Source: a virus. From it: a stretch of 30,393 nt of DNA. Position numbers and translations under genes: made by a program. This document shows positions 21,333 through 27,965 of this stretch, one piece after another; the first letter of the stretch is position 1, and every line of letters begins with the position of its first letter. The notes below the pieces were generated by a model. It did no database searches, was not told the origin of the DNA, and saw nothing but the letters and a program-made list of their open reading frames with translations. The stretch lies in IMG/VR virus record IMGVR_UViG_3300025161_000003, positions 1-30,393 of that record. One strand, given 5' to 3'.

Positions 21333-23552
21333 TTAGTCCTCCATCAGCATCGGCTTGAGGCGCAAGCCGCACCAAAATTTACGGCCGTTGACGATGCGCT
21401 TCTCCAGCCCAAGCCGGCGCCATTCGTCGGCAATCGATGTAGACGACTGCGGCTTGTGGCCGGTGGCCTCGCACCAACTGCGATACGCCTGGTACAGTGC
21501 ATTTGCACCGACCTCGTAGTTGTCACCTCGGTCGCATTGCTCTTCGATAAACGTAGCGGGTATGTCGTTGGTGCGCTCATATCGTTCGTTGGCCGCCTTG
21601 ACTCGATCGGGGATGATGAACCGGCCACGCGTGCGCAGACGCCGCAAACCCTCCAATGCCCAGTTCAAGATGCCCGGGCCTTCGGTCTTGATGACTTCCT
21701 TGATGTCCGGATCGGGCGCAGTAATAGATGGCGGAAACTCGATCACTTGCACACGACGCAGAATGCCATCCGTCGCACCATTGACGCGTGGCAGGTCATT
21801 CATCGCCCACAAAATCTTTGCTCGCGGAACGATGGTAAAGGCATCGCGATACTTGCGCTCAACCATGATTGGTTCCCCGGAGATAATCTTGTTGAGAATG
21901 TGTGAGCTGCTGAGATAACTAGACGGTTGTTCCGTCGAGACCACCAATGTTTTGCCCGGCAAATCCGACAACGCGAAGCGATTCTTCTCGATATCGCTCA
22001 GACCGAGCAAGCCGGCACGCTTGCCAAGCATGACCTGAAACGCTTCGACAATCGTTGACTTCCCACTGCCACGAGGGCCGTGAAACCACAACGCGATCTC
22101 GTAGCGCGTGTCGGTGGTCAGCGCATAGCCCGCAAACTCCTGCACCAGATCGGTCGCGAACGGAATGCGATCTTGCAGCACGTACTTGAACGTGGGACAG
22201 TCGGCGCCTGGATCGTAGTTAAAAGGCAAGCCGCTGGTCTGGTAATCGAGCGCAGAATGCTCACGTAAGGTCATTGTTGGAATGTGCAACGTGCCGTTCG
22301 CACAGACGATCACGTCGAAGTTGGCGTCCCAACAATCGTCGGGGATGATGATCATGACCGATGCAAGCTTGCGCACCGACGCAAGAATGCTGGCAGTCGG
22401 TTTGATCTTGCGCGCCTTCGCATTGCATATGACCGTCAACATTTCACTCTCAGCCTCACCTGCTGGCAGTAGGTGCCACACACCGGACGCGTAGCGATAG
22501 AACTCGCCCATGCCAAATTTGGTATCAGGATGGGCATCAATCCACTGGCGTGCGAGTTCGTCGTGTGTTGGTAGACGATCGGCGCTGGAATCGATGTCAG
22601 AATCAGCTTGTGATTCGGCGTGCGCCTTGTGTGCCTTGCCGTTGGTACTAGCATCGGAATTGGTGTTGATACCGGCGCCAGCACTAGATGCGACGACGCG
22701 ACGACTCCGCGCGATTGCACTGTCGAGCGCGCTACGCAACGTCTTGTCAACCTCACGCTCGTCGAGGCCTGCGGCGCGACCGGCAGCAGATAGCTCACGC
22801 TCGACCATAGCGCGATCCAGTTGACCATCGCGCACGAATGCACCGATCGCGAACGCCTCACGGTTGAGGGTGTCGTTGCGATGGCCTTCAACGGCATGTC
22901 TGATGCGATCGGCGGCACTGGACAGCGCAGCCTCGGCATAGCGACCGGCACTGCCAATCTGGCCGTTAGAGCTGCTCGCCAACGACGGCGTAGGCTCAGC
23001 TGATGCGAGGGGGGAGGCATTGCTTTTGCGCTTGCGATCGCTAACGAGCAGCTCTAACAACCAGATCGGCAGTTCAGCGATCGGCTCATCGTTGAGCCAC
23101 TGATAAACGTTGCCAGATGGATGTACGGACGGCGGAGCGACGATATAGCCGCCGTCACCGCGAATGTGGATACGCTGAAAAGGCGTACGGTTACTAATCT
23201 GAATGCCGGGATGCTGAAAGATTAGGTGCAACCCACCACCGCCTGTCTGGGCAGTGAGCGTCAGCGTAGCGCCGTGTTGAGCCTCGCATGCGCGCCACTC
23301 CGCCAGGGCATCGTCATCGTCAATATCAACAACGACGATGCCGGAGGCCTCGCCGGTTGCTATCCCGATGTTTGGCATGCGATTTGCCGCACGGGTAAAC
23401 CAGGACGCAAGCTTCTCAGGATCGGTTGTCGCATCCTTGAAACCGTGTCGCGTGGCCGGCTTTTTGGTGCGCGGCTTGAGGGGAAACACCAACCAACCAC
23501 GCTGCGCATAACCGACGGCAGCGTCAAGCATTGATGATGACATTGCAGTCAT
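21333..23552 (-). CDS. Primase-polymerase fused to SF3 (D5-like) helicase
   Basis: The 739-residue protein is the replicative core. The N-terminal primase-polymerase domain (residues 1 to about 170) has KPRTKKPATRHGFKDATTDP, a catalytic GIVVVDIDDDDAL with Asp76 and Asp78, a TGGGGLHLIF with a key His109, and RGDGGYIVAPPSVHPSG with Asp133. A linker rich in Ser/Ala (about 170-320) follows. The C-terminal part is a D5_N/SF3 helicase: a Walker A motif HGPRGSGKST near residue 490, a Walker-B-like TLVVSTEQPSSYL, then the KILWAMNDLPRVNGATDGIL sensor and RRVQVIEFP. Such fusions prime and unwind DNA in phages and plasmids. The ATG overlaps the stop of the upstream gene. Confidence 0.93.
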   Translation of the reverse strand: MTAMSSSMLDAAVGYAQRGWLVFPLKPRTKKPATRHGFKDATTDPEKLASWFTRAANRMPNIGIATGEASGIVVVDIDDDDALAEWRACEAQHGATLTLTAQTGGGGLHLIFQHPGIQISNRTPFQRIHIRGDGGYIVAPPSVHPSGNVYQWLNDEPIAELPIWLLELLVSDRKRKSNASPLASAEPTPSLASSSNGQIGSAGRYAEAALSSAADRIRHAVEGHRNDTLNREAFAIGAFVRDGQLDRAMVERELSAAGRAAGLDEREVDKTLRSALDSAIARSRRVVASSAGAGINTNSDASTNGKAHKAHAESQADSDIDSSADRLPTHDELARQWIDAHPDTKFGMGEFYRYASGVWHLLPAGEAESEMLTVICNAKARKIKPTASILASVRKLASVMIIIPDDCWDANFDVIVCANGTLHIPTMTLREHSALDYQTSGLPFNYDPGADCPTFKYVLQDRIPFATDLVQEFAGYALTTDTRYEIALWFHGPRGSGKSTIVEAFQVMLGKRAGLLGLSDIEKNRFALSDLPGKTLVVSTEQPSSYLSSSHILNKIISGEPIMVERKYRDAFTIVPRAKILWAMNDLPRVNGATDGILRRVQVIEFPPSITAPDPDIKEVIKTEGPGILNWALEGLRRLRTRGRFIIPDRVKAANERYERTNDIPATFIEEQCDRGDNYEVGANALYQAYRSWCEATGHKPQSSTSIADEWRRLGLEKRIVNGRKFWCGLRLKPMLMED

Positions 23553-23917
23553 TCGGCGGCGTCGGCAGCAACAAGCAATTTGAGGCGGCTGACCTCATCA
23601 CTCGCAATCTCAAGCTCAAACCGAGCAAAACGTTCGCGCAACTGAGCCTCGCGCAACTGCGTAATCTGCACACGCAGCAAGTCAGCCAGCTTAGCCTCGC
23701 GTTCCTCAGCGTTTTTGCCGATAACGTGTCCACCAAGAATCATGTCGCGCTTGCAATCGTCGTAGGCAGCCTGAGCAATTTGAAGACCTTGCCATTCCAC
23801 TTGCCAAGCCTTGCGCGCGGCTTTGACGCGTTCAAATGCATCATTGATCTGCCTGCCTAGCGAGAAGAGTTTGACAAACTCACAATCCAGCGTGGCTTTT
23901 GTTGGTTCAAGTTGCAT
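23549..23917 (-). CDS. Coiled-coil phage protein of the replication operon
   Basis: ATG 23917 is chosen because AGGAG lies four bases upstream. The 122-residue protein is almost entirely helical: QINDAFERVKAARKAWQVEW, a loop HVIGKNAEEREAKLADLLRV, and QLREAQLRERFARFELEIAS. The GKNAEER-type turn between two helices occurs in small proteins next to recombination or replication genes in many phages. Their role is not settled, and the helical hairpin suggests a partner-binding helper of SSB or helicase. Its end overlaps the primase-polymerase start by four bases. Confidence 0.6.
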   Translation of the reverse strand: MQLEPTKATLDCEFVKLFSLGRQINDAFERVKAARKAWQVEWQGLQIAQAAYDDCKRDMILGGHVIGKNAEEREAKLADLLRVQITQLREAQLRERFARFELEIASDEVSRLKLLVAADAAE

Positions 23918-23924
23918 GGTGCTC

Positions 23925-24467
23925 CTATCGGGTTGCGTGACGCACTGCCTGCAGCGCAGCATCAATCAGGTCTTTGAATGTGCCATCTTTGACGGCAGAT
24001 TCGGGGATGTGGACGACGCACCAACCTGCGCTCTGCAGCGCAGCGTCGCGCTTGCGATCTTGGGCGATGGCGTCGGGCTTCAGCCAGTGGTCGGTGTGCC
24101 AGGTAGTCTCATCAATCTCGAAGGCAATCATCAAGTCCGGCACAGCCAGGTCAATGTAGTAGCGACCGACGCGCTTCTCGCGCTCGTAGACCACGTCAAA
24201 CTCGTCAAGCGCGTCGGCAATACGCTTCTTCCAACCAAGCAGCTCTCTCTTGCGCCGCCATTCGGCTAATCGCTCAGCAAAAAACTCACGCCCATGCTCG
24301 GCAATGATCTTCTGCGCAGTGACCTTGCCGCCACGCGCCTTAACTTCTGGTGAAGCGGCGCGGCTCGTAGCAGATTGATATTCACTCGTGAACTGTTGTG
24401 CGCGTCGCTTGCCGCCTAGTTTGCTGATCTGAATATGCTCTTCCCGTGTAAGGTGTTGAAAGCCCAT
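23925..24467 (-). CDS. DUF559/Vsr-like endonuclease with KGG-type N-terminal motifs
   Basis: The 180-residue protein begins at ATG 24467 (MGFQHLTREEHIQISKLGGK); an ATG at 24506 is in frame but has less support. The N-terminus has GG-K motifs (SKLGGKRRA, ARGGKVTAQK) like the short 'KGG' motif family. The nuclease core is at the C-terminus: RYYIDLAVPDLMIAFEIDETTWH supplies Asp106, Glu117, Asp119 and His124, followed by AIAQDRKRDAALQSAGWCVVH. This matches DUF559-type enzymes. It lies between SSB and the coiled-coil gene, so a role in recombination or host-DNA cutting is plausible. Only the fold assignment is supported. Confidence 0.75.
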   Translation of the reverse strand: MGFQHLTREEHIQISKLGGKRRAQQFTSEYQSATSRAASPEVKARGGKVTAQKIIAEHGREFFAERLAEWRRKRELLGWKKRIADALDEFDVVYEREKRVGRYYIDLAVPDLMIAFEIDETTWHTDHWLKPDAIAQDRKRDAALQSAGWCVVHIPESAVKDGTFKDLIDAALQAVRHATR

Positions 24468-24487
24468 TGTGTTTCGGTGCTGGCTCC

Positions 24488-24518
24488 GGGTGATGCGGTT
24501 GTCCAAGCCGCATCACCC
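24488..24518. other. Perfect 11-bp hairpin between SSB and nuclease genes
   Basis: GGGTGATGCGG (24488-24498) pairs with CCGCATCACCC (24508-24518) around a nine-base loop. There is no U-run after it on the minus strand, so it probably stabilises or processes the SSB message rather than stopping transcription fully. Confidence 0.55.
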
Positions 24519-24557
24519 TTCGCCGAAAGGAGGAGAGGAGAACCCCGTCAGTGAGCG

Positions 24558-25466
24558 TCAGAACGGAATGTCGTCGTCCGGCATGCCGTTGCCGTTACCG
24601 TTGCTGGCTGGCAACGCACGCGGCGCAGGAAGTGCAACAAGCTGTTGGGGGCTAGCGCCGTTGTAGCGACCGGTCGCCAAGTATTCGTCAAGCTGTTTGC
24701 GCAACTCAAGGAAGGTGCAGAAATCGTCGCCAGAGACGAAGAACTTGGACACGTCGGCGTCGGCGGCCAGCTTGAGGACAGGGGGCGTGACAGGTGATTG
24801 TTCGTCCTTGCCAACCATCCGCGACTCGCCTACCCCAAGCGGCAACCACAACATGAATGTGTGCGGCGTGACGATCTTGTTAGTCTTTTCGCGAATGTAC
24901 TTGGCTGCCTGCTGGGCAAAGTACTTCGCCTGGCCGACGACGCGAACGGCGTCCTCGACGTTGAAACCTTTGAAAGTCAGTTCCCACAACTGCCGCTTCT
25001 CTTCGGCCTTGAGCGCAACGAAATAGGACATCGCCGAGCGGCAGCGCCCATTCGCGCCGGGCAACTGGTCGGGCGAGATGTAACGCGACACAATCAGCCT
25101 GACGCGATTGGTCGAATCGGCGGGATCGTCGTATTCGACTGTGAAATAGCGCGGGCTGAAGCCGATCAACGCAATCTCGATTTGCTGCGCACAGCGCATG
25201 ATGCTGCTGTTGCCGCCAAGATGCTTGACTGTCTCGCGCTTACCAATGTCAGGCGCGCTCTCATCCTCGTCTTTTATCCCGTAACCACCCTGAGCGATGA
25301 CCGTGCCGCGATGGTACGGGCTTTCGTTAAAGTGCTGAATGCGGCGAAAGCCGGTTTGCTCAAGCTGTTGCTCCTGTACGTCATTGCCGGCCAGAAAAGC
25401 ATCAACATCAATAATGGTCTCGATCGTATTTGGCGTCTGGTTTGGAGTTTGAGTCTTGGTATTCAT
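24558..25466 (-). CDS. Single-stranded DNA-binding-like protein (DDDIPF tail)
   Basis: The 302-residue protein ends in NGNGMPDDDIPF, the acidic, Phe-terminated tip by which SSB proteins recruit partners. Before it come a Gly/Asn/Ala/Pro-rich flexible linker and a folded domain of about 250 residues (GFSPRYFTVEYDDPADSTNRVRLIVSRYI, then RQLWELTFKGFNVEDAVRVV and KIVTPHTFMLWLPLGVG). The domain does not read as a standard bacterial SSB OB fold, so it may be a phage-type SSB or a recombination protein that copied the tail. AAGGAC precedes the ATG, and a long structured leader lies upstream. It is the first of the replication genes. Confidence 0.6.
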   Translation of the reverse strand: MNTKTQTPNQTPNTIETIIDVDAFLAGNDVQEQQLEQTGFRRIQHFNESPYHRGTVIAQGGYGIKDEDESAPDIGKRETVKHLGGNSSIMRCAQQIEIALIGFSPRYFTVEYDDPADSTNRVRLIVSRYISPDQLPGANGRCRSAMSYFVALKAEEKRQLWELTFKGFNVEDAVRVVGQAKYFAQQAAKYIREKTNKIVTPHTFMLWLPLGVGESRMVGKDEQSPVTPPVLKLAADADVSKFFVSGDDFCTFLELRKQLDEYLATGRYNGASPQQLVALPAPRALPASNGNGNGMPDDDIPF

Positions 25467-25577
25467 CTTGGTTTGTCCTTACTCTCTTTGATTCCCCCGA
25501 TCTACCTTGCACCCCTTTCGGAGTGCGATTGCCGGAGCCAGGTGCGCGGGGGAAACGCACCCACTCCGGCGAATCGC
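25467..25577 (-). promoter_or_regulatory. Structured leader upstream of the SSB-like gene
   Basis: Bases 25526-25537 and 25564-25576 form a long imperfect stem (one bulge), and inside it GGTGCG (25541-25546) pairs with CGCACC (25556-25561). A smaller hairpin lies nearer the gene (GCAC...GTGC at 25509-25525). Single-stranded DNA-binding proteins often regulate their own synthesis, so a fold here could be the control site. It has no U-run to be a good terminator. Confidence 0.45.
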
Positions 25578-25745
25578 CTAGTTGGCAATTGCGATCACAG
25601 CAATGCACAGCGCGAGAAGCAGAGCCAGCAACAATGCGACAATCTGTAACGCGGTCGTGATGCGACGATTGCGGCTATGCCTGGGCGCATCCTGCACAGC
25701 AAGCCATGACGGATAGTGAATACGGTTAGGCTGATGGCGCTTCAT
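25578..25745 (-). CDS. Small single-pass membrane protein
   Basis: From ATG 25745 the product is 55 residues: a basic N-terminus (MKRHQPNRIHYPSWLAVQDA) and then one long hydrophobic segment (ALQIVALLLALLLALCIAVIAIAN) that ends the protein. It should sit in the membrane with the N-terminus inside. The gene ends about 110 bases before the SSB-like start and begins 19 bases after the stop of the gene upstream. No family is recognised. It could be an early-expressed regulator of host membrane functions. Confidence 0.5.
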   Translation of the reverse strand: MKRHQPNRIHYPSWLAVQDAPRHSRNRRITTALQIVALLLALLLALCIAVIAIAN

Positions 25746-25764
25746 GTCTGGATCATCTGCCGAA

Positions 25765-26106
25765 TCAAACCAACATCGCGTCAATCTCGGCCTGGGTGTA
25801 ACGACCAAGCTTGCGCTGGTTTGATCGCACAGCGACAAAATCCCTCACCTCCGGAAGATTCTTGGTCAAGGCATTGATCTCTTCGATCTCCTTCAACATC
25901 TTGGCCGTCTCGAGCAACCGATCAATGATGCGTTTTGCAGCCTCGACGCTGATAGCCGCATTGCCTGTGGTGCTGCCATCGGCATCCAGAACGACATAGC
26001 GCATCGTGCGCTTGCCCCCATGCCAGATCACTTCCCGAGGCTCGATCTGATAGCCGTTGTAGGTGATTCGGCCATCACTTTCGTTGGTGTTGATAATCTC
26101 TTCCAT
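25765..26106 (-). CDS. Small early protein, unknown function
   Basis: The 113-residue protein has a strong ribosome site (GGGAGGG) just before ATG 26106. It opens with a beta-rich domain (MEEIINTNESDGRITYNGYQ, then MRYVVLDADGSTTGNAAISV) followed by a charged helical region (AAKRIIDRLLETAKMLKEIE) and ends YTQAEIDAMLV. No known family is recognised. It is the first gene after the intergenic hairpin, so it may begin a separate early message. Confidence 0.65.
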   Translation of the reverse strand: MEEIINTNESDGRITYNGYQIEPREVIWHGGKRTMRYVVLDADGSTTGNAAISVEAAKRIIDRLLETAKMLKEIEEINALTKNLPEVRDFVAVRSNQRKLGRYTQAEIDAMLV

Positions 26107-26141
26107 TGCATCCCTCCCAGGTGCAACAAGCTTTGATCCCG

Positions 26142-26170
26142 TGCTCGCGTTAGAATCGGGGGTGCGAGCA
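26142..26170. repeat. Inverted repeat TGCTCGC/GCGAGCA
   Basis: The arms 26142-26148 and 26164-26170 are perfect and lie 36-64 bases upstream of the ATG at 26106 on the minus strand. This could be an operator or a leader hairpin for that gene. No convincing promoter boxes were found between 26107 and 26202. Confidence 0.35.
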
Positions 26171-26202
26171 ACCCTTTCATGTCATCCGTTAGGGTGCCTC
26201 GT

Positions 26203-26235
26203 AAGCCCGGCCGCCGCTCACACTGCGCCGGGCTT
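26203..26235 (-). terminator. GC-rich hairpin after the RHH-like gene (terminator or attenuator)
   Basis: AAGCCCGGC (26203-26211) pairs with GCCGGGCTT (26227-26235), nine bases after the stop of the minus-strand gene at 26244. There is no clear U-run after it on the minus strand, so termination may be partial or factor-dependent. It separates the immunity-like gene from the rest of the early operon. Confidence 0.5.
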
Positions 26236-26243
26236 CACTTTGT

Positions 26244-26468
26244 TCATGTAACCTCCTTTGCCAGCACATCGCTGAGCGCATCGGTAAACAAGGCGTAGCG
26301 AAGCAGCTTGTTGACCAACTCTTGCTTCGAAATACCCACCTGCGCCTTGAGCGCGTCGAGCGCCTGGTTCACATCACCGTCAAGTAACACAGTTTTCGTC
26401 GTGGTCTCGGACGGCTTCGCTGCGCGCAGCACCTTGACCAGTCGGGGATTCGGTTGAATGTTGGTCAT
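26244..26468 (-). CDS. Ribbon-helix-helix-like DNA-binding protein
   Basis: The 74-residue protein has the ribbon-helix-helix layout: a strand region (TTTKTVLLDGDVNQAL) and two helices (QALDALKAQVGISKQELVNK, LLRYALFTDALSDVLAKEVT) with the 'GiSk.elvn.ll' turn typical of CopG/Arc-like regulators. It is divergently oriented to the XRE gene across 78 bases that hold a promoter whose boxes lie in the arms of an inverted repeat. A Cro-like or early regulator role is likely. A GC-rich hairpin closes the gene. Confidence 0.65.
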   Translation of the reverse strand: MTNIQPNPRLVKVLRAAKPSETTTKTVLLDGDVNQALDALKAQVGISKQELVNKLLRYALFTDALSDVLAKEVT

Positions 26469-26482
26469 GTCTATGAATGACG

Positions 26483-26517
26483 CCTATTGTATAAATCAAT
26501 TCGTAAAAGTCAATAGG
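26483..26517. promoter_or_regulatory. Operator-like inverted repeat in the divergent immunity region
   Basis: CCTATTG (26483-26489) and CAATAGG (26511-26517) are perfect inverted copies 21 bases apart. Each arm overlaps one box of the minus-strand promoter, so a protein bound to both arms would block it. The binder could be the XRE repressor or the RHH protein. Confidence 0.5.
26486..26513 (-). promoter_or_regulatory. Early minus-strand promoter
   Basis: Reading the minus strand, TTGACT (26513-26508) and TACAAT (26491-26486) are separated by 16 bases. The transcript would start near 26479, leaving only about 11 bases before ATG 26468. This is the most likely promoter for the RHH gene and the early operon. 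Confidence 0.65.
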
Positions 26518-26546
26518 AATTTGTCATAATCTCGGGAATTCATCCA

Positions 26547-27011
26547 ATGAGTTTAAACTTGCTTTTTGTGAGCGGCAGCAATAAATCGTTTGGGGCATGG
26601 GTTAGAGAACTACGCGAAAGCCATCATCCACCGATGACTCAATCAGAATACGCAGAGATGCTAGGCGTAGACCAAACCCTCATCAGCAAGATCGAACTTG
26701 ACCGAATTGAGCAGCCATCAAAGGGCTTTTGTTTTGCCTTAGCATTTGTTGAAGGGCTGCCATTTGAGCTAGTCTTTGAGCGTGCTGGGCTGCCACCTAT
26801 GAAGCGCTTTTGGGACACCAACGACCAAACAACAAACGAAGATGAAGCAATGCTGAAACGTGCCCTAGCGCGCTTCAAAACACCAGAGGCCCGAGCGCGC
26901 GCCATATCTGCCACGTTGGCTATGCTCAATGCTCTAGCGGAGTATGAAAACAAAGCCAACCCCGACATGAGTGGAGTAGGGCAGGGCAAACAACGCAAGC
27001 AGAGACCGTGA
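26547..27011 (+). CDS. XRE-family transcriptional repressor (CI-like)
   Basis: The 154-residue protein has an N-terminal helix-turn-helix of the XRE/Cro type: SFGAWVRELRESHHPPMTQS, then EYAEMLGVDQTLISKIELDR (the 'qs.la..lGv....is.iE' pattern), followed by a helix ALAFVEGLPFELVFERAGLP. The C-terminal part is helical (EDEAMLKRALARFKTPEARA) and lacks a peptidase motif, so it is not a LexA-like self-cleaving repressor. The start at 26547 has weak ribosome support; GTG 26568 is in frame. It is divergent to the RHH gene and is the probable lysogeny repressor. Confidence 0.8.
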   Translation: MSLNLLFVSGSNKSFGAWVRELRESHHPPMTQSEYAEMLGVDQTLISKIELDRIEQPSKGFCFALAFVEGLPFELVFERAGLPPMKRFWDTNDQTTNEDEAMLKRALARFKTPEARARAISATLAMLNALAEYENKANPDMSGVGQGKQRKQRP

Positions 27012-27232
27012 TGCTTCCTGAGCCGGCCCCTACGCTCACCAGAGCCCCTACAAGGCGCCTGATTGCGACCAAAGCCCCCACGATACCTATCGGGCCAGAA
27101 ACAGGGCTAAAAACGCTTCCTGTTGCGATAGAAGCCCAACCGCGGAGTGGCCGGCATTACCGCTGCGCGTCCCTTCGCAACCGGCCTTACCCGCGCCAAG
27201 AACCACGCAACAATCGCAATAGTCCCACCTAG
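27011..27232 (+). CDS. Pro/Arg-rich small frame, uncertain
   Basis: The ATG at 27011 overlaps the stop of the repressor (TGATG), which is the main support. The 73-residue product (MLPEPAPTLTRAPTRRLIAT to RNNRNSPT) is low-complexity, rich in Pro, Arg and Thr, with no recognisable fold. It may be a translated tail of the repressor message or chance. The DNA has 'GCCCCTAC' and 'AGCCCC' type repeats that alone could produce this composition. Confidence 0.3.
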   Translation: MLPEPAPTLTRAPTRRLIATKAPTIPIGPETGLKTLPVAIEAQPRSGRHYRCASLRNRPYPRQEPRNNRNSPT

Positions 27233-27657
27233 TCGTTACCGTGTAAAACCGTTTGCAAGTCGCACCTAACCCGCACCTAAAAAGGCCTAAGTCGCACCAG
27301 AACAATCGTTCTAGTGCGCACTTATGGCATGTATGCTTGCCATAACTGTCGAGAGAACAAAAGTTCTGGTGCGACTTAGGTGCGACTTAGGTGCGACTTG
27401 TTTTGAAAAAATCGGCTTTTTTTGGCTTCGGGTGCGACTGGTGCGACTTGAATCTAAACTGATTTTGTAGAGCGAATTTCTGTATATATATGTAAAGTGA
27501 GGGGTGTAAAAACGTATATATAGAAACGGTTTTCGCCAAGTCGCACCACTATCACCACAACAGCAGTGGTGGCGCGCTTTTCAAGGCGTAAGGATCGCAA
27601 TATTTGCAGGTTGTCGCACAAAGGGCGACTATTGCCATAGGCGCGTAAGCGCAACGG
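27233..27657. other. Non-coding repeat region: iteron-like array with AT-rich stretch
   Basis: This 425-base stretch holds no gene that I accept. It contains at least eight copies of GGTGCGACTT or its reverse (AAGTCGCACC): 27257-27266, 27289-27298, 27368-27377, 27379-27388, 27390-27399, 27440-27449 and 27538-27547, plus shortened copies at 27271-27280 and 27431-27439. Three copies at 27368-27400 stand exactly 11 bp apart. An AT-rich block with two GTATATATA runs lies at 27482-27522. Two inverted repeats, TAAGTCGCACCAGAAC with its mirror (27288-27324) and TATGGCA...TGCCATA (27323-27344), occupy the centre. The layout fits a replication origin, centromere or multi-site operator. Confidence 0.7.
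27368..27400 (+). repeat. 11-bp direct repeats GGTGCGACTTA, three copies
   Basis: Copies at 27368-27378, 27379-27389 and 27390-27400 (the last ends in G). The 11-bp period, close to one helical turn, places each copy on the same face of the DNA. Confidence 0.9.
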
Positions 27658-27864
27658 ATGACATTGCACTCAGAATCGGAACTGACCACGTTGACTTCGT
27701 CGCAGATGCAAGCTCTTGAGAAGTGCATTGCGTTCATTCGTCGCGCACTTGAAGTGACTGGCTCGTCGTATTTGACAATCACCGAGATGCACATTCGGCC
27801 TGATAAATGCGTGGGCAAGGTTGACATGAGCATCGTGATTGACGACAAAAGCAAAAAAGATTAG
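27658..27864 (+). CDS. Small protein before the late promoter, unknown function
   Basis: The 68-residue protein (MTLHSESELTTLTSSQMQAL onward) has an amphipathic helix (QMQALEKCIAFIRRALEVTG), then beta strands (SSYLTITEMHIRPDKCVGKV, DMSIVIDD) and a Lys-rich end. The start has no strong ribosome site. It lies between the repeat array and a promoter-leader module, whose -10 box overlaps the stop codon of this gene. No family is recognised. It could regulate the late module at its end, by position only. Confidence 0.55.
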   Translation: MTLHSESELTTLTSSQMQALEKCIAFIRRALEVTGSSYLTITEMHIRPDKCVGKVDMSIVIDDKSKKD

Positions 27865-27867
27865 GAT
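27839..27867 (+). promoter_or_regulatory. Sigma70-like promoter, copy 2
   Basis: TTGACG (27839-27844) and TAGGAT (27862-27867) are 17 bases apart. The -10 box overlaps the stop codon of the gene ending at 27864. Transcription from about 27874 would make the message for holin through portal across the window ends. The layout copies the promoter at 5134-5161. Confidence 0.6.
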
Positions 27868-27883
27868 ACGTCCAACGAACTAG

Positions 27884-27946
27884 CGGCCAGAGCGATTACC
27901 GCGCGGCCATGAGTTAATGACTCATGGCCGCGCGGTCGCTTTCCGC
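27884..27946 (+). ncRNA. Structured leader element, copy 2
   Basis: Bases 27884-27911 are identical to 5182-5209. A perfect 17-bp stem (27898-27914 with 27920-27936, loop TAATG) forms, and AGCG (27891-27894) can extend it by pairing with CGCT (27937-27940). A short pyrimidine run (TTTCC) follows. Between the copies the stem tip changes from GTGCA/TGCAC to GAGT/ACTC while staying paired. Its role (attenuator, antitermination RNA or mRNA protection) is not proved. Confidence 0.6.
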
Positions 27947-27965
27947 CGATTTAAAGCGATTGCAT

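Noticed and set aside
21456-21905. Plus-strand frames opposite the primase-helicase gene
   Set aside because: They are shadows of a gene with unambiguous motifs on the other strand.
24798-25649. Long plus-strand frame of 283 codons opposite the SSB-like gene
   Set aside because: It is antisense to a frame with an SSB tail and ribosome site, and lies in a minus-strand operon without gaps.
27087-27305. Minus-strand frame over the start of the iteron region
   Set aside because: Unusual Cys/Trp-rich composition, no ribosome site, and it runs into the repeat array; it looks like chance.
27257-27547. CRISPR array in the repeat region
   Set aside because: Copies are only 10-11 bp, in both orientations, unevenly spaced and without spacers of equal length; no cas genes.
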